From contig JAJGOT010000759.1 in the NCBI GenBank assembly GCA_022457155.1, positions 62,001-126,000 of the forward strand: a stretch of DNA of 64,000 bases. The letters run 5' to 3'. The position numbers and the translations under genes are program-made. Positions 52,831 through 62,279 of this stretch are shown piece after piece (the first letter of the stretch is position 1; every line of letters starts with the position of its first letter). The notes beneath the pieces are model-generated. The model worked only from the letters and a program-made list of their open reading frames with translations. It had not been told where the DNA came from and searched no databases. Origin of the DNA: Cladopsammia gracilis (taxonomy: Eukaryota; Cnidaria; Anthozoa; Scleractinia; Dendrophylliidae).

Positions 52831-52840
52831 CTTTTATACC
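52831..52840 (-). promoter_or_regulatory. TATA box (GGTATAAAAG)
   Basis: A perfect TATAAAAG lies upstream of the duplicated segment, about 200 bp from the capsid ATG. Another TATAAAAAAAG lies at 52966-52976. Either the region holds two small promoters or a duplication multiplied one. Confidence 0.55.
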
Positions 52841-52899
52841 ATCCCCTTCCAGTCAGATGCCGGGGTCGCGATTGCACAACCAACGGGTGGACCATGGTG

Positions 52900-53228
52900 G
52901 TGCTGTTTCTTTGTTGTTGTTGTTTTTTCTTCACTCGCCGAAAATGTCTCGGGCTCGTTTCGCCGCTTTTTTTATAGATCCCTTGCTTACTCGTCTGGGC
53001 TTTCCGTTTCGCTCCTCGTCCCAAGGCGTCGAACACCGTTTTTCCCGCCTCTCGCCACGATTGACCTCGCTCCAGCGACGCTTTTCCCTCGCGCACCGAC
53101 GACGTGAGCAGCGGGGTGGCCAATTTGATCAAGTCTTGCCTGAAGGCACCTCCGCCTTGCCCCTTGCCCGTCCTCGTTCTCGTCGAGGGGGGGGGGGGAT
53201 GATAACGCGTCAAACTGCCACCCAACAT
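52900..53228 (-). CDS. Basic viral protein upstream of the capsid gene
   Basis: The frame from the ATG at 53228 contains GGGAFRQDLIKLATPLLTSS, VREGKASLERGQSWREAGKT and VFDALGRGAKRKAQTSKQG. This is the Gly-rich start, amphipathic helix and basic tail pattern of a Polinton minor virion protein. The open frame runs on to 52641 through the duplicated promoter-like DNA, which is unlikely to be coding, so the true 3' end is uncertain. TATAAAAAG lies 31-39 bp upstream. The role is inferred from position between penton and capsid genes. Confidence 0.5.
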
Positions 53229-53258
53229 AACGATAATGAAGGAGGGAGGAAGGGTTGG

Positions 53259-53267
53259 CTTTTTATA
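53259..53267 (-). promoter_or_regulatory. TATA box (TATAAAAAG)
   Basis: It lies 31-39 bp before the ATG at 53228 and overlaps the TAA (53263-53265) that ends the penton-like gene. Confidence 0.75.
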
Positions 53268-54281
53268 CCGTCACCTTTCGGAACGAGAAGGTGGCGATCG
53301 TTTGGCCTTTTTTCATTTTCGCCAAGGTCCCGGTCGGGTCGGCCAGTTGCAATTCGACGATGTCGATCCAGGGGCGTCGTAACGGGACCCATTGCATATG
53401 CAACGGTTCAAAAAACTGCACCCCCTCTCAGCTTTTCGGAAAATGCGCTTCTCGAATCAAGGGATGGAGTTGACCGCTGATGCGATTGCTTTCCACCAGA
53501 TCTGTGTACACAAAGAAGCGTCGTCCCGTACTCCCCACGTACTCGCCAAAGGCGTCGTTGAGATTCACAAAGTGCCAATTCACGGTCAGAGAGAGATACA
53601 GGTAACCCTCGTCCGTCTTCCAGAGCTTTTTCTTCTCCGTTTCCTCGTCGGATTCTTTGGCACCCAGTTCCGTTTCCTTGATAAAATAGAAGGTTTGCTT
53701 GGACTCGTCGAACGGGAGGGTGTAGTGGAGATTTTTTCCCCAGGTCCGTCGGCGTTCAGCCAGCCCATGCCCACCGCCAACGTTTTATTCACCATTAACC
53801 GCACGGCAGGGTCGGTCATGGAAGGAACGGGTCGAATGTTCTCCAACAGTTTGTGTTCCACGACCAAGGACGGGCCTTCCCAACGAAAGGTGGGTCGACG
53901 GGCCTTCTCCAAACGACGCCCCAGCTCTTGCGTTTGGGCAAAGGCCTCCAGCTCGAAGATTCGAATCATGGAGGCCATCAAATCCACCCCATCCTTGATG
54001 AATTGGTCGTCTTCCAATTGCGTGCTGCTGATCATGTACTGTTTGACGGTCGTTCGTTCGAGAGTATCCACGAGGGTGTAAGACAGCACAAACAGGAGAG
54101 CACTCTCGAGCCCCGCGACGTGCGTCAACGTCCGTCCGCTGTCGGGGATGGAGAGGGACAGCAACCCCACTTCCCAATCCCCTTCCAACGCGAGCGGTTC
54201 CGCCAATCGTACCTTGAACGCATCCGGGGTGTTCTTGGGAAACTCCGAGGAGACATCGCTCAGAAACACCACGCGATTCAT
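53263..54281 (-). pseudogene. Penton-like minor capsid protein
   Basis: Starting at 54281 (MNRVVFLSDVSSEFPKNTPD), the protein shows the conserved N-terminal strand FKVRLAEPLALEGDWEVGLL of the Polinton/adintovirus minor capsid family. After a frameshift near 53745 it continues with LHYTLPFDESKQTFYFIKE. After an in-frame TGA (53428-53430) comes the characteristic C-terminal block FEPLHMQWVPLRRPWIDIVE and a final GQTIATFSFRKVTV. The family forms the single jelly-roll pentons at capsid vertices. An upstream ATG at 54305 is possible. TATAAA at 54350 lies 45-70 bp upstream. Confidence 0.8.
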
Positions 54282-54349
54282 GGTGTGAACGTAAAGAAGA
54301 ACCACTAGCCCAAGGACTTTGTGATCCGTGTGGGGGTCGGAACCCCCTC

Positions 54350-54356
54350 TTTATAG
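54350..54356 (-). promoter_or_regulatory. TATA box (CTATAAA) of the penton-like gene
   Basis: It overlaps the integrase stop codon (54351-54353) and lies about 70 bp before the ATG at 54281. Confidence 0.65.
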
Positions 54357-55397
54357 CGAGGTCATATGGCGTTTGGGGATCCAACTATCGTATTTGCTGG
54401 GTCACCCCTTCCAACGCACCAACACGTTCCGTCCTCGTCGTCGAAGCACTTTTTCCACCCGAAACACGGCATCGTCCGGCACCTCGACTTTTTGCACGTC
54501 TTCTTTGTAAAAGGTCCCTTCCATGGGCGTCCCGTCCCACTCTTGGATCTGGTAGGTGGGCACGGGGCCTCCACGGGCGCGTTGCACGATGAACACTTTT
54601 TCCGTCCATCCGGGCAAATACCCTTTTTGGAAAGGACGATGTTTCTTGTTGAGACGGACGCGATCCACCACCTTGAGGGTCGGGCGTTTCCACTGTCGAA
54701 GCCGTTTCTTGTACAAGCGATCCCACACGGTGCGTTCGTTGGCGCGGGTCAGGCCAATACTTCTATCCGGGGTGGTGTTGTACCCTTGGACCAACAGCGG
54801 CAACCGATCCTCGTACCGGAGCGTATTCAGGGCGGTGAACGTACGGTATATGCGTTCCTTCAACGTGCGATTCCATCGTTCCACCACGGAGGCTTTGCTA
54901 TCCCCGCGCGTGGAAAAAAGCGCAATCCCTCGCTCTTTCAAAAACGTTTGGAAGGTTGTAAAATTCTTTCCCTTCGTCCGTTTGCAACCGCAAGGGTTGT
55001 CGTCCTTTACTCCCTCTCAGAATCGACGAAAAGGCCTCCGTCACGGCTTTGCCTGTCTTGTGTTTCAAAGGCACCGCCCACGCGTACTTGGACAAGACAT
55101 CGATGACGGTCAAAACTTATTCTATTTCTTCAAGACCGACACGTCCACCAAATCGGCCACCCATTGTTCGTCGCGGGCAAAAACGATCACGGGGGTGGTG
55201 GGAAACCGTTTCTGACGCGGTTTGTGCAGGGTATAACTCAAGAGCCCTTCCAAGACGCGTTTGGCCCTCGCCAAGGGCAACCCCGTCTGCTGGGCAAACC
55301 GTTGCACGCCCCCCAAACTGCCTTTTTTCTCGGGGGATTCGTAAACCTCTCCCCAGCTGACCGAGGCTCGTTTTTGGGATTTTGCACGCGGGGCCAT
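54351..55397 (-). pseudogene. Polinton retroviral-type integrase with chromodomain
   Basis: The start at 55397 (MAPRAKSQKRASVSWGEVYE) leads to TLHKPRQKRFPTTPVIVFAR and the first catalytic Asp in WVADLVDVSVLKK. After a frameshift near 55120 comes VIDVLSKYAWAVPLKHKTGK with the second Asp in LQTDEGKEFYN. After a shift near 54950 comes SKASVVERWNRTLKERIYRT with the catalytic Glu. The C-terminus is a chromodomain (FRVEKVLRRRGRNVLVRWKG) broken by TGA at 54402-54404 in place of Trp, then SKYDSWIP. It would insert the viral genome into host DNA. GATAAAAG lies 57-64 bp upstream. Confidence 0.92.
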
Positions 55398-55453
55398 GTC
55401 GTTCGCCGGTTAGGCGGTCCAAGGCATTCGGAAAAAAGGGGGTGGGGAGGGGA

Positions 55454-55461
55454 CTTTTATC
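55454..55461 (-). promoter_or_regulatory. TATA-like box (GATAAAAG) of the integrase
   Basis: It lies about 57-64 bp before the integrase ATG, in the only intergenic gap on that side. Confidence 0.6.
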
Positions 55462-55557
55462 GTCAACAAACAACAACAACACCGTGAATAACTGGATTAA
55501 ACAATTTTTTTAATCAACCAAACAACATTTTGATTTTCTTTACATGAAAAACAATGT

Positions 55558-56885
55558 TCAAAACGATCCAATCCCGTCTGACACGAACTTGTACTTGCCA
55601 CACGGTGGCTCGTCCGCGGATCTGGCCAAGTTCTCGGCAGCTCGACGCATCCAATAGTCAAAGGTGGGGTAGACTCGTCAGGCACGTACTCGTCTTTCAA
55701 CCATTGCACATCCTTCAACATCTCCAACGAAGGGTCTTCCTCTTTCAGGTACCGCCACAATGCCTGCACATGAATGATCTTTTTCAATTTGGGGGGGGGG
55801 GGGTACCTGTTTCATCGTCTCGTACGCCTCCTTCAGGTAAGGGCGAAAACTCAAATTTCTGAATTCTTCGGGAAAGGCGACGGTGTTCTTCGTTCCCGCC
55901 ACCACGAACCCTCCTCGCCAAAACTTGTTCCACCAGGGGATCTCTGGCTCCAACGCTTGCTATCTTTCTTTTTCGACGAGGCGTGGCTCCAAAGGAAACC
56001 ACGTAAAATTCCCACCAACCGCTTTCTTGACGCGGGGTTTCCAATGGATCCACTGAAAATACCAACAGCGTTCTTTGCAAAACTACTCCACACCTTTCTG
56101 GTTGACTCCGTAGGTCAGGTACACCTTTTGGTAATTGTTGGGGGACAAACTCAGTTTCATCCTTGGTCTCAACCCGCAGTCGCAACGCAAGGAAGACCAC
56201 TGGGCTTTCAGTGCGGAGTGAAGATGGTCAGACATCCCTCGTGACCGCAACGTTCGTAGAAGAAATCCCCGCAACTGCCCGGGCACAAGGGTTCCCACTC
56301 GTGAATGGGGCACGACAAGTCGGTGACGACGACGGGGGACTGGGGTGGAGGGTCCGTTTGCGTGGCCGCGTCAACCTGGGTGGAAGGAACCGGGTTGGTA
56401 GAGTCTTCGCAAAGGCTAGCCAGAAACGCATCCGATTCGTTCTCCTTTTCCTCGGTCAACAAGAGAGGCGAATCGGGAACTGGTGGGTCTTTGAGAGGTT
56501 GCTTTTCAGGGCCCCCATCCAGTCTATCCTCCAGTGCCTTTATTTTGGCTATACTCTTGAGGACCATTTCCCCGGTGGAAGTGACACCATTAGTAGGTTG
56601 AATCCCAAAGATGGCTTCCATGGCTGACTCAAGCTCTTTGGATTGTGGTACCGTTATGGTGTTAGTATCGTCTTTTTGTTCTTCCGAGGGAAACGGAGGT
56701 GGTAAGACCTCTACAGGAAGATTCAAGGCCGCCATTTCTTTCTTGTTCAAACGTTTCTCCTTGTTATCTTTCTTCCTCTTTGGGTTGGCGTTGGAGTCGG
56801 TGGGGTTTTTGCGTTTTTTAGGCGCAGCTACAGGAGTCGGTTGAGTGGGTACTCGATTCATACTCATATATTTTCTTCTCGACAA
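55558..56885 (-). pseudogene. zf-GRF-like viral protein (frameshifted)
   Basis: The frame from 56885 encodes a Lys-rich N-terminus (PKKRKNPTDSNANPKRKKDN), an acidic/Pro middle and a Cys/His cluster (LSCPIHEWEPLCPG, ERCGHEGCLTIF). After a shift near 56212 a GRF-type finger follows: LRCDCGLRPRMKLSLSPNN, an in-frame TAG at 56083, then CKERCWYFQWIHW. A third piece holds PEIPWWNKFWRGGFVVAGTK and LSFRPYLKEAYETMKQV, broken by a C13 tract (55791-55803). The last piece ends VSDGIGSF before TGA at 55558. GRF fingers bind nucleic acid in DNA-processing proteins, so a replication or repair role is inferred. Confidence 0.65.
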
Positions 56886-56924
56886 CAGTAGCTGGAACGA
56901 AAAGAGGACGAGTGAGAGGGCGTC

Positions 56925-57057
56925 ACGCCTTAAATGTCAAATCCACGACCCCCTGTAGCGTGACGTGGTTTTTTCCGATTGGCGGGCGTCCTCGTGACGT
57001 GGCCTCGTTCGATTGGCTAAAAAAGAATCCACCCCCACCTGTCAGTCTCTATAAAAA
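56925..57057. promoter_or_regulatory. Bidirectional viral promoter with duplicated CRE/CCAAT modules
   Basis: Two copies of CGTGACGTGG followed 15-17 bp later by CGATTGGC lie at about 56959-56985 and 56992-57018, that is, CRE-like sites plus inverted CCAAT boxes. A TATAAAAA at 57050-57057 points right, 53-60 bp before the ATG at 57110. A weaker ATTTAAGG near 56930 points left towards the ATG at 56885. This 220-bp gap is where transcription diverges. Confidence 0.7.
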
Positions 57058-57210
57058 CCACATCCCGACCCTGGCACGCATTCAACAAAACAAACAACAT
57101 CCGGTGAGCATGGAAAAGGTATGCGTTTGCATCGACCTGGAAGGTCTAGATGTTAGCAGGCAGGTTATAATTTTAAGAAAAACGACAAAACGTTTTAGTT
57201 TGAAAAACAT

Positions 57211-57239
57211 GTTTCGACAGCAACTTCTGTCATCTTCAG
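57211..57239 (-). ncRNA. Hammerhead ribozyme-like motif (left Penelope copy)
   Basis: On the minus strand CTGAAGA, a stem GACAG/CTGTC with loop AAGTTG, and GAAAC reproduce the CUGANGA-stem II-GAAA hammerhead core. Minimal hammerheads are known in Penelope-like retroelements. Confidence 0.65.
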
Positions 57240-57342
57240 TTAATTAGTAGTGTACAAAGCGTTGACAATGAATATATAAGTGGGAACAAATGTTAATTAT
57301 GCTAGTAACAACAATGTAAATAAAAGCGTGACAATGTGAGAA

Positions 57343-58620
57343 TTATAAGGATAGTTTCAAATTTACATGATATAATTGTTGATTCAAAGACGGTTTTTCT
57401 CTATGAATATGAAAAGCCTCTTTTATCTTAAGTTGGAAACTCGTAGAAGCGTGATCTAAAATATGAAAGCAATCTTGTGAACACAAGGTACGGCAATGTT
57501 CAGAATTCAGTAGATGTTTGAAAATGTGCGAGGTCCTGTCATTGACTAAGTGCTCACGCACGCGTGTGGAAAAATGCCGGGTTGTTTCGCCGACATAACA
57601 GGCATTACAGCCCGCACATACAAACTTATAGACCACACGCGAACGAAGCCCGTCAGGGACAGGGTCTTTCACACTAAACATGTTGCCTATCTTAAAGGAA
57701 GAAAAAAACTAATTTTATATCCAAATCATTACAATAGTGCTTGATAAATTGACGAATCTTTTTCTGAGTAACGACAGAAAAATGGCCTGTATAGGGCAGC
57801 TTAAAGTAAAATGTAGGTGAAGTGGGAAGAGAATCCCGGGGACAATGATTACTTAGGGTCCCAGTAATGTAGCGGTTTACAACTCTTTCAATTAAATGGG
57901 CAGGGAAAATATTCTTTTTTAGGATTTCCATAAGCTTAGTAATGTCCTCGTGTAGCCCCAACCAGGTGTTATTAATCTTATAGGCCCTATCAACAAGAGT
58001 CCTGATGAGACCCACTTTGTAAGAGTACGAGGTAAAACTGAAATAATTGGTTAATAACCCAGTAAAGGTTTTCTTGCGGTAAACTCTAGTAAGAAAAGAA
58101 TTGGGATCATTATTGTCAATTAGAACATCTAAAAAGGGTAATTGGTGCTGAGCTTCTTTTTCCATGGTAAACCTGATGTTGGGGTGTCTAGAGTTGATGT
58201 AATCAAAAAACAAAATGGCATCATGTTCCGAGTGAAATAAACAAAAAGTGTCATCAACATATCGGCGGTAAAATAAAATTTCGGAGCCTTGAAAATTATC
58301 CAACCATAGTTTTTCATGATGTCCCATAAAAAGATTAGCTAGAACGGGGGCAAGGGGAGACCCCATGGCTACACCATCAATTTGGTCATAGAAAGAACCA
58401 TTAAATAAGAAATGAGTCTGGGCGGTAGCTACAGTAAGGAGGCTTCTAAGATCAGGTTTGCTTAACTTAAGGTCGGGATTGCCCTCGGAAATGTAATTGA
58501 CCGCTAAGTCAATGCACTCCTCAAGGGGAATGTTGGTGAAGAGACTTTCTACATCAAACGAAACCATAAACCATAAAAGGTTGCAAAGATATTTAGCCAA
58601 GTTGGCTAAATATCTTTGCA
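57343..58620 (-). pseudogene. Penelope-like RT and GIY-YIG endonuclease (left copy)
   Basis: The minus-strand copy contains RT motifs VSFDVESLFTNIPLEECID, GVAMGSPLAPVLANLFMG and the active site YRRYVDDTFCLF, then, after a frameshift near 57690 (an AAAAA-rich spot), the GIY-YIG endonuclease (VVYKFVCAGCNACYVGETTR, FSTRVREHL). Compared with the plus-strand copy, the RT is cut short at the palindrome centre and lacks about 90 bp there. The 57692-58786 frame reads through the centre into antisense of the other copy, which is an artefact. Confidence 0.85.
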
Positions 58621-59939
58621 ACCTTTTATCGCCGCACATTCCAACTGAACATTGTGCTACTGACACTTTTACTTTTGTACAGGACATCCAATCTTTATCT
58701 ATGTTTGGTAAATTTATGGTTTCGTTTGATGTAGAAAGTCTCTTCACCAACATTCCCCTTGAGGAGTGCATTGACTTAGCGGTCAATTACATTTCCGAGG
58801 GCAATCCCGACCTTAAGTTAAGCAAACCTGATCTTAGAAGCCTCCTTACTGTAGCTACCGCCCAGACTCATTTCTTATTTAATGGTTCTTTCTATGACCA
58901 AATTGATGGTGTAGCCATGGGGTCTCCCCTTGCCCCCGTTCTAGCTAATCTTTTTATGGGACATCATGAAAAACTATGGTTGGATAATTTTCAAGGCTCC
59001 GAAATTTTATTTTACCGCCGATATGTTGATGACACTTTTTGTTTATTTCACTCGGAACATGATGCCATTTTGTTTTTTGATTACATCAACTCTAGACACC
59101 CCAACATCAGGTTTACTATGGAAAAAGAAGCTCAGCACCAATTACCCTTTTTAGATGTTCTAATTGACAATAATGATCCCAATTCTTTTCTTACTAGAGT
59201 TTACCGCAAGAAAACCTTTACTGGGTTATTAACCAATTATTTCAGTTTTACCTCGTACTCTTACAAAGTGGGTCTCATCAGGACTCTTGTTGATAGGGCC
59301 TATAAGATTAATAACACCTGGTTGGGGCTACACGAGGACATTACTAAGCTTATGGAAATCCTAAAAAAGAATATTTTCCCTGCCCATTTAATTGAAAGAG
59401 TTGTAAACCGCTACATTACTGGGACCCTAAGTAATCATTGTCCCCGGGATTCTCTTCCCACTTCACCTACATTTTACTTTAAGCTGCCCTATACAGGCCA
59501 TTTTTCTGTCGTTACTCAGAAAAAGATTCGTCAATTTATCAAGCACTATTGTAATGATTTGGATATAAAATTAGTTTTTTCTTCCTTTAAGATAGGCAAC
59601 ATGTTTAGTGTGAAAGACCCTGTCCCTGACGGGCTTCGTTCGCGTGTGGTCTATAAGTTTGTATGTGCGGGCTGTAATGCCTGTTATGTCGGCGAAACAA
59701 CCCGGCATTTTTCCACACGCGTGCGTGAGCACTTAGTCAATGACAGGACCTCGCACATTTTCAAACATCTACTGAATTCTGAACATTGCCGTACCTTGTG
59801 TTCACAAGATTGCTTTCATATTTTAGATCACGCTTCTACGAGTTTCCAACTTAAGATAAAAGAGGCTTTTCATATTCATAGAGAAAAACCGTCTTTGAAT
59901 CAACAATTATATCATGTAAATTTGAAACTATCCTTATAA
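58601..59939 (+). CDS. Penelope-like RT and GIY-YIG endonuclease (right copy)
   Basis: The right copy keeps one uninterrupted frame from the palindrome centre to the stop at 59937-59939. It has TFTFVQDIQSLSMFGKFMVS, the RT blocks (FDVESLFTNIPL, MGSPLAPVLANLF, YVDDTFCLFHS), a thumb region, and a C-terminal GIY-YIG domain with VYKFVCAGCNACYVGETTRH. The family reverse-transcribes its RNA at a nick made by the endonuclease. The N-terminal third of a normal element is missing, so the copy is dead on arrival. Its uninterrupted frame indicates recent insertion. The open frame begins antisense at 58497, so no genuine start codon is present. Confidence 0.88.
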
Positions 59940-60042
59940 TTCTCACATTGTCACGCTTTTATTTACATTGTTGTTACTAGCATAATTAACATTTGTTCCC
60001 ACTTATATATTCATTGTCAACGCTTTGTACACTACTAATTAA

Positions 60043-60071
60043 CTGAAGATGACAGAAGTTGCTGTCGAAAC
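60043..60071 (+). ncRNA. Hammerhead ribozyme-like motif (right Penelope copy)
   Basis: CTGAAGA, stem GACAG/CTGTC and GAAAC form the hammerhead core just before the 3' end of the plus-strand copy, mirroring 57211-57239. Confidence 0.65.
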
Positions 60072-60763
60072 ATGTTTTTCAAACTAAAACGTTTTGTCGT
60101 TTTTCTTAAAATTACGACCTGGAAGGGTTTCAAATCTAGGGACGTTTTCTGTGCCACGAAATGGGGTACTGCGATTGGACGCGACAGCATTCGGGCGTCG
60201 TCCATTACCATCTCCCCATCGAGTATGGTCAATTATCGGACAAGGAAAAGATCACCGCCGGTTGGGTCATGCGCAACATTCACGGACTCCACTTTCAACC
60301 ATCCCCCGCCGCCGCGGCCTGCCCCCACCGGCTCTTGGACATGCAAATCCGAGCTCTGTACGATCGATTTCGCACCGACGAGCGAGATAGGGTGGCCTTC
60401 AAATTGGGACATGTGGAAAAGATCGCTTGGATCGACTCGGCATTCCTCACCTCGATCTCGAAACCTACGGGTGTCCCCCGTTTCATTAAATGAAACGCTT
60501 GGATCGCGTGGAAGGTTGCGGTTTTCACGCCGACCCCATACGTCATCATTGCTCGCAAGTCGAATGCCATCATTTCGTGTATTGGATGCGACAACAATGC
60601 GGGATGACGTGTCAGTCCACGTTCAGATACCATTGGTCCGCGAACCGTCCCGTGTGGGGAAAGTCAACGACGGCCTAATAAAGGCAAGCCGCTTGCCCCG
60701 ACTCGGTCTCATTTTGCCGTTGTTTTTGTATTTTAAAAAAAGTTGTTTTCCTCGAGCGATCAT

Positions 60764-61343
60764 CATGTCGGTGGCGATGGACATTCCCGCGTTGAACGAA
60801 TACACCATCATCACAGGTGGAGCACCGGGCGTGGACGTCAAGCCATCAATTTCGGGACTCGTTTGGATGTGGTGATTGGCCCCCATCACCCTCGCCGTCA
60901 AACCATCACGCCCTTGACGGAAGAAGAGTTGAACCGAGCCGACAGTTACTTTATCTCGGCCCAGAATCAATTGGGAAAAGGGATTTCCAACGCCATCACG
61001 GCCGAATATTGCAAACGCAACTTTCACATTGCGGCACGGGCCGGCACCTTCTACGCGTTTGGGTTCTTTACCTACTAACATAACCAGATGAAAGGAGGGA
61101 CGGGGTGGACCGTGGAATATGCCAAGAAATGCATCGGCAGATCTTTGCCTACGACCTCGAGACGACGCGATGGTACAAGTACAACTATGGCACCGCCACG
61201 TTTCACGCGATGGGAAGCGGCAATTTTCCCCTCTTACACACCCAGAGTGCCGTTGTGGGCGACCGCTATGTGGACATAGCGGGAAAGAGGCCCTCGCCGG
61301 ATTATTCAAGCGCACCGTGGCCTGTCTTCAATCATTGCATTGA
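60764..61343 (+). pseudogene. SLOG-like nucleotide-binding viral protein
   Basis: The start at 60764 (MSVAMDIPALNEYTIITGGA) gives a beta strand and an ITGGAPGVD phosphate-binding loop of the SLOG/YpsA type. After frameshifts near 60830-60850 come IGPHHPRRQTITPLTEEELN, LGKGISNAITAEYCKRNFHI and AGTFYAFGFF. Further frames give KGGTGWTVEYA, IFAYDLETTRWYKYNYGTAT and a last GLFKRTVACLQSLH. The GGxGW and YDL..W elements fit proteins annotated as SLOG-like in related viruses. SLOG domains bind nucleotides or ADP-ribose-type ligands. A role in host interaction is speculative. At least three frameshifts are present. Confidence 0.55.
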
Positions 61344-61655
61344 CACTTTGATTATTATTATTTTTGACGCCCACCCGTGAGACAATGAGATTAATGCAAA
61401 TGAGACTTTGAACCACAACTGTTTTATTGTGTTTTGATTCACACTTTGAAGCAGAACTTTGTTTATTTTTGAGTCAGAACTTTGTTTTTTTGACAAAAAG
61501 TAAGATAAAATTGTTTCTTAAAATGAAATAAATGTTCCTTGATGTTCCTTGAAATGAAATAAATGTTTTCTCTTGAAAGTAAAATATCACTAGAAAATAA
61601 ATGTTCCTTTGATTGTCTCTTGAAAAATAAATGTTCTTTTAATGCTCTTTCTTTT
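61344..61655. other. AT-rich viral intergenic DNA
   Basis: GAAATAAATGTTCCTT-like words recur four to five times between about 61525 and 61640, a local repeat between the convergent SLOG-like and RING genes. AATAAA words on the plus strand could polyadenylate the SLOG-like transcript. Confidence 0.5.
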
Positions 61656-61993
61656 TCAAAGTTCTCCTTCTTGGAAAGCCTGCATTTCCTCGAAATCGCA
61701 TCCAAGGGCGCTGCAGTGGGGGCACTTGAATAAAGTCACGAGACGTCCATTCTCCTTTACCCACTCCAACAGACAGGTGTTGTGACACCACCCGCTACAA
61801 AAAAAAAAAAAAACTTCTGGGTTCTCGCGCGGTAAAACTGTCTAGCCATCGTGCCGTCTATCTTCCTCCACTCTCTGGCAGTCAAGTTTCCTTCCTCTAA
61901 ACAGATGACACAAGTCCTATCCTCCTTCCCTTTCTTCCTCTCTCCAGGTCTTTCGCTCTCTCCTTCCATATCAACCGAAAAAAATATCAACAT
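61656..61993 (-). pseudogene. RING-type zinc finger viral protein
   Basis: The start at 61993 (MLIFFSVDMEGESERP) gives a charged linker, then CVICLEEGN, the first RING Cys pair with the typical CxICLE. After a 16-nt A/T homopolymer (61799-61814) that shifts the frame, the rest follows: CSGWCHNTCLLEWV with ring Cys/His, FKCPHCSALGCDFEEM, and a stop at 61656. Cys/His order suits a RING-CH or RING-H2 E3 ligase. Viral RING proteins commonly redirect host ubiquitination, so that is the inferred role. TATATAAAGG lies about 65-75 bp upstream. Confidence 0.65.
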
Positions 61994-62055
61994 GTCCGTC
62001 GACTGACATCATCTTGACTGATGGATTTTGGTGTGAGTTTGAAGCCATGCCTTCG

Positions 62056-62066
62056 GCCTTTATATA
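62056..62066 (-). promoter_or_regulatory. TATA box (TATATAAAGG) of the RING gene
   Basis: It lies about 63-73 bp before the ATG at 61993, back to back with the rightward polB-type promoter. Confidence 0.6.
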
Positions 62067-62109
62067 GATCCCCTCGCACCCCCGGCCGGGATCTGGGGCG
62101 AGTTAAAAA

Positions 62110-62215
62110 AAAAGACCCATACCCCCCATGGGTACCCCGTTTCCTTCCCAACATGCAACGTCATTCTCCTCGAGGGTATAAAAAGAGTGTAGGTGCCACC
62201 TTTTCACGCCTCACT
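62110..62215 (+). promoter_or_regulatory. polB-type promoter, second copy (with TATAAAAAG)
   Basis: ACCCATACCCCCCATGGGTAC, then TTTCCTTCCCAACATGCAACG and TATAAAAAG, matches the inverse of 43170-43265 upstream of the main polB at roughly 80 percent by eye, including the ATG-to-TATA spacing. It shows that this end derives from a related polB promoter. Confidence 0.75.
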
Positions 62216-62279
62216 CAGTTCTTACGAGTCACACCAAACAAAGACGGCATCCCACCAAGTAGTTACGGCAAACCCTACA

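Larger units (their letters stand above)
57145..60114. mobile_element. Inverted dimer of Penelope-like retroelements
   Basis: Two 5'-truncated copies lie head to head around 58600 (GATATTTAGCCAA/TTGGCTAAATATC), so the block is one large palindrome. Their 3' ends point outward. The arms look identical over long stretches. The left copy lacks about 90 bp present in the right one beside the centre. The 12-bp target CGACCTGGAAGG is duplicated (57133-57144 and 60115-60126), and a 20-bp filler follows the left copy. Each outer end has a hammerhead-like motif. One insertion event of two joined cDNAs fits best. Confidence 0.9.
57110..60678 (+). pseudogene. DEDD-like nuclease of the virus, split by a Penelope dimer
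   Basis: The ATG at 57110 gives MEKVCVCIDLEG, an Exo I-like D-x-E motif, after which a 2.97-kb insertion (57145-60114) intervenes. Coding resumes at the duplicated target and, past a TAG, reads HEMGYCDWTRQHSGVVHYHL, EYGQLSDKEKITAGWVMRNI and LLDMQIRALYDRF. After another shift near 60425, an acidic LDLETYGCPP-type stretch and MKRLDRVEGCGFHADPIRHH, CSQVECHHFVYWMRQ follow. Conserved His/Cys and Asp residues suggest a metal-dependent DnaQ-like fold. AATAAA at 60677 overlaps the stop. The early gene presumably acted on DNA or RNA; the function is inferred. Confidence 0.6.

Noticed and set aside
52635..53480. 281-codon plus-strand ORF
   Set aside because: It runs antisense through three viral genes and the duplicated promoter segment, with no motif support.
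54366..55215. Plus-strand ORFs opposite the integrase
   Set aside because: Antisense shadows of the chromodomain integrase.
57692..58786. Claim of a complete 364-codon Penelope RT on the minus strand
   Set aside because: The first part of that frame is antisense of the other copy across the palindrome centre; the true RT portion starts left of about 58600.
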